A stretch of DNA of 64,000 bases from the NCBI GenBank assembly GCA_000314955.1, contig BAEM01000034.1, positions 124,001-188,000 on the forward strand, given 5' to 3'. Shown piece by piece: positions 44,870-54,370 of the stretch. Position 1 is the stretch's first letter; each line of letters starts with the position of its first letter. Source of the DNA: Paraglaciecola chathamensis S18K6 (lineage in GTDB: Bacteria > Pseudomonadota > Gammaproteobacteria > Enterobacterales > Alteromonadaceae). The notes beneath the pieces were generated by a model that saw nothing but the letters and a program-made list of their open reading frames with translations, did no database searches and had not been told where the DNA came from. Made by a program: the position numbers and the translations under genes.

Positions 44870-45826
44870 ATGCACGTATCATTTATCATTCCCCATAAAG
44901 GGCGGTTTGAAATGCTTATTCAAACCATCGAATCGGTTGCCAAACAGGCATTCGATTTAACTCAAATTGAAGTCATTGTTGTCAGTCAGACGCCTGAGGC
45001 CTTGAACCAAACTTTAAACGAAAATGCTAAGCTAACGATAAAGACCTACTTGCGCCCTGAGAGCGAGACGATTTCGGCCCTGAGAAACTACGGTGAAACA
45101 CAGGCGAGTGGTAAGTACTTAGCCTTTCTTGATGCAGACATAGATTTGTCGACCAACTGGATTGAGCAAATGCTACACACTTTGCAAAACGATCCAAATA
45201 GAATTATTTCCAGTGCGATGCAGGTATGCAAAGAGAACGCCCCCCCGTTGGAAAAAATTCGCACCAGTTTAAGTAATGCTGAGCTAGATACTGAAGTGGC
45301 TTTTTTACCAGGTAGAAACCTATTTCTAACGCGTGAAGCGTTTCATCGCATCGATGGGTTTCCCGAGCACCTACTGACCTGCGAAGACTATTACTTTACT
45401 GATAAAGCAGCGCAGCTAGGAACGTTATTTTACACCTCATCTGCAAATTATATTCATTTAGGTGAAGACAAAACCTTAAAAGGTATGTTTGACAAAGAGA
45501 TATGGCGCGGACAGTCGAATTTAAAATCCATTGAGGGCCGCCGAATTCCGCTTAGGGAATGGCCGAGCTTTGTGGTGCCCCCAGCGATATTTTTATGCCT
45601 TTTTTGTAGTCTCATAGCACTGTGCTTTGGCCAAGCTGCAGCCGCAATTATCTTTCTAACGTTGGCTTTAATCCCTTTGCTTGCCTATACATCTCGACTC
45701 TATAAACTAGATAAATTGCACGTTTCTTTTTTACACGTTCTTGCCTTTTACACTGTGTACTTCCCAGCTAGGGCCATTGGTACATTTGCTGGCATATTCA
45801 AATCCATTCGCACTAAAAATATTTAA
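44870..45826 (+). CDS. Glycosyltransferase family 2 with C-terminal membrane segments
   Basis: The 318-residue protein has a GT-A fold (FIIPHKGRFEMLIQTIESV, the DAD metal-binding motif in FLDADIDLS, and DGFPEHLLTCEDYYF). The C-terminal membrane segments (about 237-278) end near YFPARAIGTF. It probably adds a sugar to the lipid-linked repeat unit at the cytoplasmic face. It begins 30 bases after the lyase-like gene and is followed by a GT4-type gene 12 bases later. Confidence 0.88.
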   Translation: MHVSFIIPHKGRFEMLIQTIESVAKQAFDLTQIEVIVVSQTPEALNQTLNENAKLTIKTYLRPESETISALRNYGETQASGKYLAFLDADIDLSTNWIEQMLHTLQNDPNRIISSAMQVCKENAPPLEKIRTSLSNAELDTEVAFLPGRNLFLTREAFHRIDGFPEHLLTCEDYYFTDKAAQLGTLFYTSSANYIHLGEDKTLKGMFDKEIWRGQSNLKSIEGRRIPLREWPSFVVPPAIFLCLFCSLIALCFGQAAAAIIFLTLALIPLLAYTSRLYKLDKLHVSFLHVLAFYTVYFPARAIGTFAGIFKSIRTKNI

Positions 45827-45838
45827 GGCATTTAATTC

Positions 45839-46954
45839 ATGAAAACAAAGCGTAAAGTTCTTCAATTTATTTGCCCAACAGGTTTTTACGGTGCAGAGCG
45901 TTGGGTACTTGCCTTAGCGAAACATTTAGACCCCGAAACAACAGCATGTGATTTAGCAGTCACCATGGAGCCTGGACAAAAACCGCTAGAGCTTGTTAAC
46001 GAGTATAGAAAGCTGAACTTGCCAACCCATATCATTGACATGAAAAATAAGTTCGATTTGGGCGCAGTAGATAGGTTAGCGACACTCATTCGCGAACAAA
46101 ATATCGATATCATCCACACCCACGGCTATAAATCAGACATTATTGGCGTACTGGCTGCACGGCGGGCAAACATTCAATGTGTAGTGACCCCTCACGGGTT
46201 TGAAAACGCAAAAGATTTCAAATTAAAAACATTTATTTGGTTAGGCTGTCAGTCGATGCGCTTTGCCCACAAAGTAGTGCCTCTTTCGCAACAGCTCATG
46301 CAAGACGTATTGCGTATTGGCGTAAAACCACACAAAACACTGTATATACAAAACGGCGTTGATTTATCTGAGGTCGAAGCGGAACCTGTCCCCACTCGCG
46401 CTGAGCCAAACAAAAAGCGCATTGGCTTTGTAGGGCAAATGATTAGCCGGAAGAACATTCGCGATATTCTCGATATTTTTGAGGTGTTGCACAAGGAGCA
46501 CCCAGATACAGAGTTAATTCTGCTTGGTGATGGGGACGCCAGGCAAGAGCTGGAACTTCACAGCCAATCATTAGCGAGCCAAGACGCCATCCAATTTCTA
46601 GGTTTTCGCGATGACAGATTAAGCCTTTTAAAGTCATTTGACTTATTCGTTATGACATCCACTCTTGAAGGTATCCCTAGATGTCTCATGGAAGCCACTG
46701 CTGCCAGCATTCCGGTGGCCGCTTATGATATCGCCGGTATAGATCAATTAATTAGCCATGAAGAAACAGGATTACTTGCCCCGTTAGGTGACAAGCAAAC
46801 CCTAAAAACCTATTGGGAAAAGCTGTTATACAACCAAGCATTTGCTTCACAAATGGCTGAAAACGCGAAAAAATTCGTATACGATAACTACTCGGCTCAG
46901 CGTATGGCAGCCCAATACAGTGATTTGTTTGAAGAAATGACAAAGGATAGTTAA
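45839..46954 (+). CDS. Glycosyltransferase family 4 (GT-B)
   Basis: The 371-residue protein is a retaining GT-B glycosyltransferase with an N-terminal acceptor domain (FICPTGFYGAERWVL). The C-terminal donor domain carries IGFVGQMISRKNIRDILD and the EGIPRCLMEATAASIPVAAYDIAG segment, the E-x7-E-like nucleotide-sugar site. Its stop overlaps the deacetylase start by one base (position 46954), so the two are translationally coupled. Confidence 0.9.
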   Translation: MKTKRKVLQFICPTGFYGAERWVLALAKHLDPETTACDLAVTMEPGQKPLELVNEYRKLNLPTHIIDMKNKFDLGAVDRLATLIREQNIDIIHTHGYKSDIIGVLAARRANIQCVVTPHGFENAKDFKLKTFIWLGCQSMRFAHKVVPLSQQLMQDVLRIGVKPHKTLYIQNGVDLSEVEAEPVPTRAEPNKKRIGFVGQMISRKNIRDILDIFEVLHKEHPDTELILLGDGDARQELELHSQSLASQDAIQFLGFRDDRLSLLKSFDLFVMTSTLEGIPRCLMEATAASIPVAAYDIAGIDQLISHEETGLLAPLGDKQTLKTYWEKLLYNQAFASQMAENAKKFVYDNYSAQRMAAQYSDLFEEMTKDS

Positions 46955-47967
46955 TGCAACAAAGCAAATCGAAGCCCATTATTTTCATATTATCTATAGA
47001 TACCGAAGAAGAGTGGGATTGGTCAGGTGCGTTTCCGCAGCACAATGCTGACGTGAATAACGTTGCGTTGCTGCCCTCTTTTCATAAACATTTGGCCGCC
47101 CTCGGGCTTCGCCCTACATATCTTGTAGATTATGCGGTCGCGGACTGCCCCACTGCAGCATCAACCATGCGAGAGATTATTGCCAAGGAAAATTGCGAAA
47201 TTGGTGCTCATTTACATCCCTGGTGTAATCCGCCTTATTTTGGACCGGCGACAGATGAGAGCTCGCATGTTGTGAACTTGCCAAAAGAACACGTATCTCA
47301 AAAACTCAATTTGTTAATGCAGCGCATTGAAGAGCAGTTTTCAGTTAAAGCAAAATCTTTTCGTACTGGGCGCTGGGGAATTGATTCAACCGTTATCAAG
47401 TTATTAGCCGAAGCAGGCATTACCGTCGACTCTAGTGTGTACCCGTTTTACAGTAACGATTACTTCAGCTGCATTGGGGCGCCGTCGCTTCCATACTGGC
47501 CGGATTTAGCGTCTCCCCTTGAAACATCTAGCCAAAGAGATCTTTTTGAATTACCGGTAACCGTTGGTTTCAACCGTCCTAACTTCTCTATGTGGAACGA
47601 CATACACAGTAAGTTTGCGACACCTCCCTACAGTTGGACGCGTTTTAACGGTATCGCATGGCATACGAACTTTTTACGCAAACAGTATTTATGCCCCGAA
47701 CTATCGGCGCCTAAAGATATGCTTTCTCTATGTGAAACGGTCATAAATAAAGACTATCCAGTACTGCACATGTACATGCACATGCACAGCTCAAGCTTGC
47801 TAGATAACAATAACAGCTTATTGGGCAACCGAAACGCCTACGAGTTTATCTGTGAATCCATCAGTGAGGTCGTTAAAACCTTGAGTGAAAAATACGCACT
47901 AGACTTTTGTACTTTGTCCGAGGCTGCAATCAAATTACAGCAGCAAACGGAGCAAGAAAACACATGA
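46954..47967 (+). CDS. Polysaccharide deacetylase-family protein
   Basis: The 337-residue protein is a NodB-type carbohydrate esterase. The catalytic/metal Asp16 lies in FILSIDTEEEWDW, and the His86/His88 pair in GAHLHPW provides the other ligands. The later FRTGRWGIDSTVIKLLAEAGITVDSSVYPF block is typical of exosortase-locus deacetylases. It would remove acetyl groups from amino sugars of the polymer. No signal peptide is visible, so it may act on cytoplasmic lipid-linked sugars. The FemAB-related gene starts 4 bases before its stop. Confidence 0.88.
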   Translation: MQQSKSKPIIFILSIDTEEEWDWSGAFPQHNADVNNVALLPSFHKHLAALGLRPTYLVDYAVADCPTAASTMREIIAKENCEIGAHLHPWCNPPYFGPATDESSHVVNLPKEHVSQKLNLLMQRIEEQFSVKAKSFRTGRWGIDSTVIKLLAEAGITVDSSVYPFYSNDYFSCIGAPSLPYWPDLASPLETSSQRDLFELPVTVGFNRPNFSMWNDIHSKFATPPYSWTRFNGIAWHTNFLRKQYLCPELSAPKDMLSLCETVINKDYPVLHMYMHMHSSSLLDNNNSLLGNRNAYEFICESISEVVKTLSEKYALDFCTLSEAAIKLQQQTEQENT

Positions 47968-49031
47968 CGATACAAGTTCGCTTCGTCAAACAAACCGAAC
48001 ACTTAATTTGGAATGAATACGTCAAAGCCCATCCAAACGCCACGCCTTATCATCATTTCGGCTGGTTGCAGAGCGTTGAACAAGCTTATCAGCACAAAAA
48101 TATTGGCGCCATAGCATTCGAAAATGGGCGCGTGGTGGGCGTGTTACCTAGCATAGAAATGCGTAGGCCTCTGCTACGGCCGTTCATTTGTGCACTTCCT
48201 TATTGCGATCTAGGATTTGTCTTAGCAAATGACAGCGCAATAGTAGATAAGCTATTAGCTTTTATGCGTGAACATTTAGCGCATATAAATGGCCAGTCTC
48301 TGGCGCTTAGAGACTATATAAATGAGCCTGCTTCTGATACTCAAATGGAAGGCCAAAAAGTCCGCATGCTGCTACCTTTGCCCTCGAGCAGTGACGAACT
48401 ACTAAGTGGATTTAAATCAAAGTTACGCAGCCAAATTCGTAAGTCAGAAAAGAATGGCTTACGTTATGAAATTCATAGAAATGGTTCAGGGTTAAATGAT
48501 TTTTACCACATTTTTGCAATAAATATGCGCAAGTTAGGATCACCAGTGCACAGCAAAAAGTGGTTTGAGCGTATATTTGAAAACTATAAAGAAAACAGTA
48601 TATTATCCGTGGTTTACAGTGAGAACGTCCCCGTAGGTGCTGGCATCACTTTGTCATCAGGAGGGGTCACTTGTATTCCTTGGGCATCGACGGTTGCAGA
48701 ATATAATAGGCTCGCTCCCAACATGATGTTGTATTGGTCACTGTTAAAAGAAGCCTGTGATAATAATATGCAGTGTTTTGATTTTGGCCGTTCGACATTT
48801 AACGAGGGTACCTATCGCTTTAAGGCGCAGTGGGGAGCAGCACCGCAATTGCTAAATTGGTATGATGCGGCAAGCGAATCTAGGCAAGACTTCACCAATC
48901 AGGAAAACGACGAGTGCGAAAACGCACCACAGGGTAAAATAAGGCCCATGGTTGAAAAAGTCTGGGCGAAATTACCTTTGAATGTAACGACCACTCTGGG
49001 TCCTAAAATTCGTAAACATATCAGTTTATAA
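47964..49031 (+). CDS. FemAB-related protein, PEP-CTERM system-associated
   Basis: The 355-residue GNAT-fold protein has the block DFGRSTFNEGTYRFKAQWGAAPQLLNWYD, the hallmark of the exosortase-associated FemAB-related family. FKSKLRSQIRKSEKNGL and RLAPNMMLYWSLLKEA are further family blocks. FemAB homologues add amino acids to peptidoglycan precursors, but the reaction of this branch is unknown. I start at 47964, where ATGA overlaps the deacetylase stop. A longer in-frame start inside the deacetylase gene is unlikely. Confidence 0.9.
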   Translation: MTIQVRFVKQTEHLIWNEYVKAHPNATPYHHFGWLQSVEQAYQHKNIGAIAFENGRVVGVLPSIEMRRPLLRPFICALPYCDLGFVLANDSAIVDKLLAFMREHLAHINGQSLALRDYINEPASDTQMEGQKVRMLLPLPSSSDELLSGFKSKLRSQIRKSEKNGLRYEIHRNGSGLNDFYHIFAINMRKLGSPVHSKKWFERIFENYKENSILSVVYSENVPVGAGITLSSGGVTCIPWASTVAEYNRLAPNMMLYWSLLKEACDNNMQCFDFGRSTFNEGTYRFKAQWGAAPQLLNWYDAASESRQDFTNQENDECENAPQGKIRPMVEKVWAKLPLNVTTTLGPKIRKHISL

Positions 49032-49105
49032 GCGAGAGTATCCATTTGGTCATATCCATCTGGGGCCAAACAACAAAGAACATTAACAACAAGGCCTAAC
49101 GATCT

Positions 49106-51019
49106 ATGTGCGGTATTGCAGGGTTTACACAATTTAGTGGGTACATGGGTAACCAGCAAACCCTTAAGAAAATGGGTGACAGTATATATCACCGTGGCCC
49201 AGATGCCGGAGGTGAATACATAGACGATCACGTTGGTTTGGCGCACCGCCGCCTAGCCATAATTGACTTGTCAGAAGCGGGAGTGCAGCCCATGTATTCC
49301 CACGACGAACGCTATATCATTGCCTTTAACGGGGAAATATATAACTTTCAGGAGCTGCGTGACGCGCTTTCCAAAGAAGGCTACCCATTTAAAACCCACA
49401 CAGACACCGAAGTTATTCTCGCTTTATACGCGGCTCATGGTGAAAGCATGCTTAGCATGCTAAATGGCATGTTCGCTTTCGCATTATGGGACACCACCAC
49501 CAAGCGTTTGCTAGTTGCTCGGGATCGTATGGGCAAAAAACCGCTTTATTATCTTAAAACTGACAGCCAGTTTGCTTTTGCTTCTGAAATTAAAGCGTTG
49601 TTGACCCTTCCTGATGTATCAAGGAAAGTCAGGCTTGACGCAGTGCACGACTTCTTTGCTTACCAGTATGTGCCCGACCCGAAAACGATTTTTACCGATA
49701 TCCATAAATTGCCCCCGGCTCACTACATGTGGGTATCACAAGAAGGCATTCAGATAGAACAATATTGGGATGTTTCTTTTAAACAAACCAGTGATAAATC
49801 CCAAGTTGAGCTGACAAAAGCACTGTACGATTTAGCAGCAGAAAAAACCTGTTCACGCATGGTCAGTGATGTACCTTTAGGGGCATTTCTAAGTGGCGGA
49901 ATCGACTCTAGCGGCGTGGTCGCTATGATGGCACTCAACAGCGCGACTCCCGTTAAAACCTGCTCAATAGGCTTTGATGAAAAGCGATTCAATGAAACCG
50001 AGTTTGCGAAAATAGTCGCTGATAAATATAACACCGAACACCACGAATTTACCGTTCACCAGAATGTAAAAGATAACCTCGAAGAGATCGTTGGTTATTT
50101 CGATGAACCCTTTGCCGATCCATCCCTAGTACCTACCTATTTTGTGTCTCAATTAGCGCGCTCTCAAGTCACGGTAGCGATTGCCGGAGACGGGGGCGAC
50201 GAAGTGTTCGCAGGCTATGAAAAATACACCACAGACGCACTAGAAAACAAATTACGTGAGCGTTTTCCTGAAGCCCTACGTAAAAAAGTGTTCCCTAAAC
50301 TGGCAAATCTGTTTACTAAAAGTGAGCACCCACTTTTTAGAAAAGCAAAGTCACTGCTGACAAGCTTAAGCCTAGACCCCGCCATGGGTTTCTATATCAC
50401 CAATTCGATGATTGATGATCGTCTTTGGCAGCGTTTGGCCACACCGGAGACGAAAACAAAACTAGGGGCCTATCATCCAAGCGAAGTGACGCTGGAAAAT
50501 TATAATAAAGCCGATGGCAATGACCATCTATCGAAGATTCTGTACACCGACATGAAAACCTACTTACCAGGGGGGATTTTAGTCAAGGTCGATCGCATGA
50601 GTATGGCCCACTCATTAGAAGTACGTGCACCACTGCTAGATAAAGACGTGGTTGAATTTTCCGCAACCCTGCCGTCTGATTTAAAGTACCGAGATGGCGA
50701 GAAAAAGTTCATCCTCAAAGAAGCATTCAAGCCCGTGTTGCCAGACGATATCCTATATCGTAAGAAGATGGGCTTTTCCGTTCCCCTTGCCACCTGGCTT
50801 AGAGAAGAAATTAAAGAACTAACGGAAGACTACCTGTTCAGCAAAGCGCAAGGTATACAGCAATATTTTGATATGGATGTGGTTAAACAACTTTGGCAAC
50901 AACACCAAGAAGAAAAAGCCGATCACAGTACCGTATTGTGGAGCATGTTAATGTTTCAAATGTGGTGGTTCCGCTATATTCAATCACAACAAGAAACCCC
51001 AAATCCGATGGTTAACTAG
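49106..51019 (+). CDS. Asparagine-synthase-like amidotransferase, XrtA/PEP-CTERM type
   Basis: The 637-residue protein has an N-terminal class II glutamine amidotransferase domain with catalytic Cys2 (MCGIAGF) and RGPDAGGEY. A C-terminal asparagine synthetase domain carries the PP-loop AFLSGGIDSSG and VAIAGDGGDEVFAGYEKY. It matches the exosortase-associated amidotransferase in length and in its place after FemAB. Such enzymes transfer ammonia to a carboxylate, so amidation of an uronic or amino-acid side group of the polymer is likely. The substrate is not known. Confidence 0.92.
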   Translation: MCGIAGFTQFSGYMGNQQTLKKMGDSIYHRGPDAGGEYIDDHVGLAHRRLAIIDLSEAGVQPMYSHDERYIIAFNGEIYNFQELRDALSKEGYPFKTHTDTEVILALYAAHGESMLSMLNGMFAFALWDTTTKRLLVARDRMGKKPLYYLKTDSQFAFASEIKALLTLPDVSRKVRLDAVHDFFAYQYVPDPKTIFTDIHKLPPAHYMWVSQEGIQIEQYWDVSFKQTSDKSQVELTKALYDLAAEKTCSRMVSDVPLGAFLSGGIDSSGVVAMMALNSATPVKTCSIGFDEKRFNETEFAKIVADKYNTEHHEFTVHQNVKDNLEEIVGYFDEPFADPSLVPTYFVSQLARSQVTVAIAGDGGDEVFAGYEKYTTDALENKLRERFPEALRKKVFPKLANLFTKSEHPLFRKAKSLLTSLSLDPAMGFYITNSMIDDRLWQRLATPETKTKLGAYHPSEVTLENYNKADGNDHLSKILYTDMKTYLPGGILVKVDRMSMAHSLEVRAPLLDKDVVEFSATLPSDLKYRDGEKKFILKEAFKPVLPDDILYRKKMGFSVPLATWLREEIKELTEDYLFSKAQGIQQYFDMDVVKQLWQQHQEEKADHSTVLWSMLMFQMWWFRYIQSQQETPNPMVN

Positions 51020-51025
51020 ATTTTG

Positions 51026-52141
51026 ATGAATATTCTTCACCTCACTTATGATATGCGTATAGGCGGCACCGAGCAGGTTATTAAAAACCTTATTTTAGGC
51101 ACTGATGCCTCACGTTTCACTATGTCGGTTTTGTGTATCGAATCCCCTCTAGGTCCGTTTGCTGAAGACTTAGTTAATCAGGAGATTCACATAGAAGCCC
51201 TAAGCCGCAAACCCGGCTTTGATGCCAGCCTGATAAGTCAAATACGTCAACACATCAAAGCGCACAAGATTGATATTATCCATTGTCACCAATATACCCC
51301 GTACGTTTATGGTGCGTTAGGTGCGCTAATGACTCCAGCGAAAGTCATTTTCACCGAACATGGTCGCTTTTATCCTGATTCTACCACTTGGAAGCGTAAG
51401 GTAATTAACCCCCTCTTGCACCGATTCACTCATGCAACGACGGCAATATCAGCGGCAACACGAGACGCTCTGGTAGAATTCGAGTTTATACCCAAACGCG
51501 ATATTGAAGTGGTATACAACGGCATTATCGGCGTGGAGCCAGAACCGTCGCAATTAGAAAGCTTGAAACAACAATATCCCATAGCAGAGCAATGCACTCT
51601 CTTCGGCACGATTGCGCGGCTAGACCCAATAAAAAACCACAGCATGATGCTGCGCGCTTTCAAACGTGTCATTGAAAATGGCATAAACGCCAAATTGATG
51701 ATTGTAGGCGATGGTGATGAGCGAGCAAATACTGAAGCGCTGATAAACGAACTTGATTTATCCCAACACGTATTCATGACTGGGTATGAGCCAAAGCCCC
51801 ATGGTCATTTGGCATTAATGGACATCTATTTACTGCCATCACTAAGTGAAGGCACTTCCATGACACTACTAGAAGCCATGTCTTTGGGTAAACCTTGTAT
51901 TGTGACTCACGCAGGCGGCAATCCAGAAATCGTAATACAAAATGAAACAGGGTTCGTCACGCCAAATGACGACGAACAGGCATTTGCCGATGCAATGATA
52001 ACGCTTGCACAAAACAAACCACTACAAGAAGCGTTTGGCCGCGCGTCTAAAGAGCGGTTTATAAATACATTCGGTATTAACAATATGACCCTCGAATATG
52101 AACGGCTTTATTTGCGATTACTTTCAGGTAGTCAGGAATAG
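51026..52141 (+). CDS. Glycosyltransferase family 4
   Basis: The 371-residue GT-B protein has an N-terminal LTYDMRIGGTEQVIKNL typical of GT4 acceptor domains. Its donor-site segment is EGTSMTLLEAMSLGKPCIVTHAGG with preceding LFGTIARLDPIKNH. A TTG one codon earlier is possible, but the ATG at 51026 is preferred; no good ribosome-binding site is visible. It lies 6 bases after the amidotransferase stop, so translation is probably coupled. Confidence 0.88.
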   Translation: MNILHLTYDMRIGGTEQVIKNLILGTDASRFTMSVLCIESPLGPFAEDLVNQEIHIEALSRKPGFDASLISQIRQHIKAHKIDIIHCHQYTPYVYGALGALMTPAKVIFTEHGRFYPDSTTWKRKVINPLLHRFTHATTAISAATRDALVEFEFIPKRDIEVVYNGIIGVEPEPSQLESLKQQYPIAEQCTLFGTIARLDPIKNHSMMLRAFKRVIENGINAKLMIVGDGDERANTEALINELDLSQHVFMTGYEPKPHGHLALMDIYLLPSLSEGTSMTLLEAMSLGKPCIVTHAGGNPEIVIQNETGFVTPNDDEQAFADAMITLAQNKPLQEAFGRASKERFINTFGINNMTLEYERLYLRLLSGSQE

Positions 52142-52144
52142 ACT

Positions 52145-53194
52145 ATGAAGAAAACACTTAAAAAAGTAATGGTCAATGTGGCTGCAAAACTATTGCAACA
52201 ACCCTCAATAGAAAAACAGCTTGAGGACAATGTGCTGCAATGTGCCCGATCCTTACCTTCACTAAATAACATAACCTCACCATATGCATTAGAGCCAACG
52301 ACACCTATTAGTAGAGCCTCTGAGCGAGACGATATTATTTTTATCACCAGCCGCTTTAGAAGTGGTTCAACGCTTCTGTGGAACCTATTTAGGCAGACCC
52401 CAAATTGCAGTGCCTACTATGAGCCATTTAACGAGCGACAATGGTTCAATGAAAAACTACGCGGCGACAATGTTGATAATACGCATCGGGGCGTAGATGA
52501 TTATTGGGCGGAATACGATGGGCTTAATCAGTTAAGTAACACCTACAACGAAGATTGGATCCGTAAAAACTTATATATGTCAGCCCAGTCATGGGAGCCG
52601 CAGATGAAACTATTTATTGAGCAAATGGTTGAAGCTGCGCCAGGGCGCCCCGTATTGCAATTTAATCGTATCGATTTTCGTCTGCCCTGGATAAAACAGC
52701 ACTTCCCTAACGCAAAAATTTTACATCTGTATCGCCACCCAAGAGATCAATGGTGCTCATTTCTGACTGATCAGCACCTCATGAATAAAGATGATGTTCA
52801 GCATACTTATCGAGATGCTTTTTATTTAGACGTGTGGTGTCGCGATCTGGCGAAACATTATCCTGTGCTGGACAAAAGAAACACACCTCATCCTTATCAG
52901 CGCTTTTATTATTTGTGGAAACTTTCCTATCTATATGGTCTAACACTTTCAGATATGAGTTTTAGTTTTGAAAATCTCACAACCACTCCTGAAACAGTCA
53001 TTTCAGATATGTTTAATAAATTAACTATGGACACGAGTAACGTTGAATCCTTAGTCAGCGTCATTAAAGCGCCTCCGGCTGAGCGCTGGCGTAAATACGC
53101 CGATGAAAGCTGGTTTGCCAAACACGAACATATATGTGAACAGAATTTGTCAGTGATGCTCAATGAGCGTCCAATCCCGGAACAATTACGATGA
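52145..53194 (+). CDS. Sulfotransferase
   Basis: The 349-residue protein carries the PAPS-binding motifs of sulfotransferases: the 5'-phosphosulfate loop FITSRFRSGSTLLWN (about residues 66-80) and the 3'-phosphate motif LHLYRHPRDQWCS. It would transfer sulfate from PAPS to a sugar hydroxyl, so the polymer is probably sulfated, as is common in marine bacteria. The protein is soluble with no signal peptide. It overlaps the next gene by 4 bases. PAPS synthesis genes are not in the window. Confidence 0.88.
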   Translation: MKKTLKKVMVNVAAKLLQQPSIEKQLEDNVLQCARSLPSLNNITSPYALEPTTPISRASERDDIIFITSRFRSGSTLLWNLFRQTPNCSAYYEPFNERQWFNEKLRGDNVDNTHRGVDDYWAEYDGLNQLSNTYNEDWIRKNLYMSAQSWEPQMKLFIEQMVEAAPGRPVLQFNRIDFRLPWIKQHFPNAKILHLYRHPRDQWCSFLTDQHLMNKDDVQHTYRDAFYLDVWCRDLAKHYPVLDKRNTPHPYQRFYYLWKLSYLYGLTLSDMSFSFENLTTTPETVISDMFNKLTMDTSNVESLVSVIKAPPAERWRKYADESWFAKHEHICEQNLSVMLNERPIPEQLR

Positions 53195-54345
53195 AAAAAA
53201 CCTTATTATTGAGTGAAATATTTCCCCCCGTTAAGGGTGGGACTGGCCGTTGGTTCTGGGAAGTCTACACACGCATAGCAAAAGGTGATGTGGTTGTAGC
53301 TGCAGGGCAAGATGATAAAAGCGATGACGTCGATACTACGAGTCCACTCAAAACATATCGCTTACCACTTAGCTCATGGAGCTGGGGCTTGAAAAGCCTG
53401 ACGGGGCTAAAATACTATTTTAGCGCGCTGCGAGCGGTATTAAACGTTATTAAGCAAAATGACATCGAGATCATTCACTGCGGACGCTGTTTACCTGAAG
53501 GTTTTATTGGTTTCCTTATCAGTAAAATAAAGGGTATCCCGTATATTTGCTATGTTCACGGTGAGGATGTGGAAACAGCAGCGACCAGCCGAGAATTAAG
53601 CTGGATTGTTAATAAAGCACTTGGTGGCGCGACTCGACTTATCGCTAATAGCCAGAATACGGCTGACATATTACTCGATAAATGGCAAACCGATCCCGCA
53701 AAAACCATGGTATTCAATCCCGGTGTAGACGCAAGTTTATTCATCCCTGCTCCCCACTCACAAGAGGTAAAATCACAATTGGGCTGGGAAGATAAAAAAG
53801 TGGTGCTCACTGTTGGGCGCCTACAAGAGCGTAAGGGGCATGACAAACTCATCGAAGCATTGCCTAGCATCATAGAACGCATTCCTAATACCCTATACGC
53901 GATAATAGGCGAGGGCGAACGCAAGAGCGCCTTACATGATCTTGTTAAAGAACTAAAACTTGAAGAGCAGGTACTGTTCATGTCTGAGCTGAATGATGAA
54001 CAAATGATCCAGTGCTATCAGCAATGTGATGTATTTGTTCTGCCAAATCGCACCGTAGGCAGCGATATCGAAGGTTTCGGTATGGTGCTAGTAGAAGCGC
54101 AAGCATGTGAACGCCCCGTCATCGCTGGGGACTCAGGAGGCACTGCGGAAACTATGTTAGTAGGCGAAACAGGATTTATAGTAGATTGCACTCAGCCTCA
54201 AGCATTAGCTGAGAAGATATGCCACCTACTCGAAAACCATTCTCTGAGAGAAAATATGGGCATAGCAGGCAGGAAGCACGTTCAACAAACGTTGGATTGG
54301 TCCGTGCTGAGTGAAAAGATAGCGACAGAGTTCAATAAATTGTGA
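53191..54345 (+). CDS. Glycosyltransferase family 4
   Basis: The 384-residue GT-B enzyme starts with LLSEIFPPVKGGTGRWFWEVY, the pattern of mannosyl/glucosyltransferases of this family. It has the acceptor-site CGRCLPEG loop, VVLTVGRLQERKGHDKLI, and the donor-site EGFGMVLVEAQACERPVIAGDSGG. It begins inside the end of the sulfotransferase gene. The sugar and linkage cannot be read from sequence. Confidence 0.9.
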   Translation: MKKTLLLSEIFPPVKGGTGRWFWEVYTRIAKGDVVVAAGQDDKSDDVDTTSPLKTYRLPLSSWSWGLKSLTGLKYYFSALRAVLNVIKQNDIEIIHCGRCLPEGFIGFLISKIKGIPYICYVHGEDVETAATSRELSWIVNKALGGATRLIANSQNTADILLDKWQTDPAKTMVFNPGVDASLFIPAPHSQEVKSQLGWEDKKVVLTVGRLQERKGHDKLIEALPSIIERIPNTLYAIIGEGERKSALHDLVKELKLEEQVLFMSELNDEQMIQCYQQCDVFVLPNRTVGSDIEGFGMVLVEAQACERPVIAGDSGGTAETMLVGETGFIVDCTQPQALAEKICHLLENHSLRENMGIAGRKHVQQTLDWSVLSEKIATEFNKL

Positions 54346-54370
54346 AAAATCCGACGGATAACGTCATGTT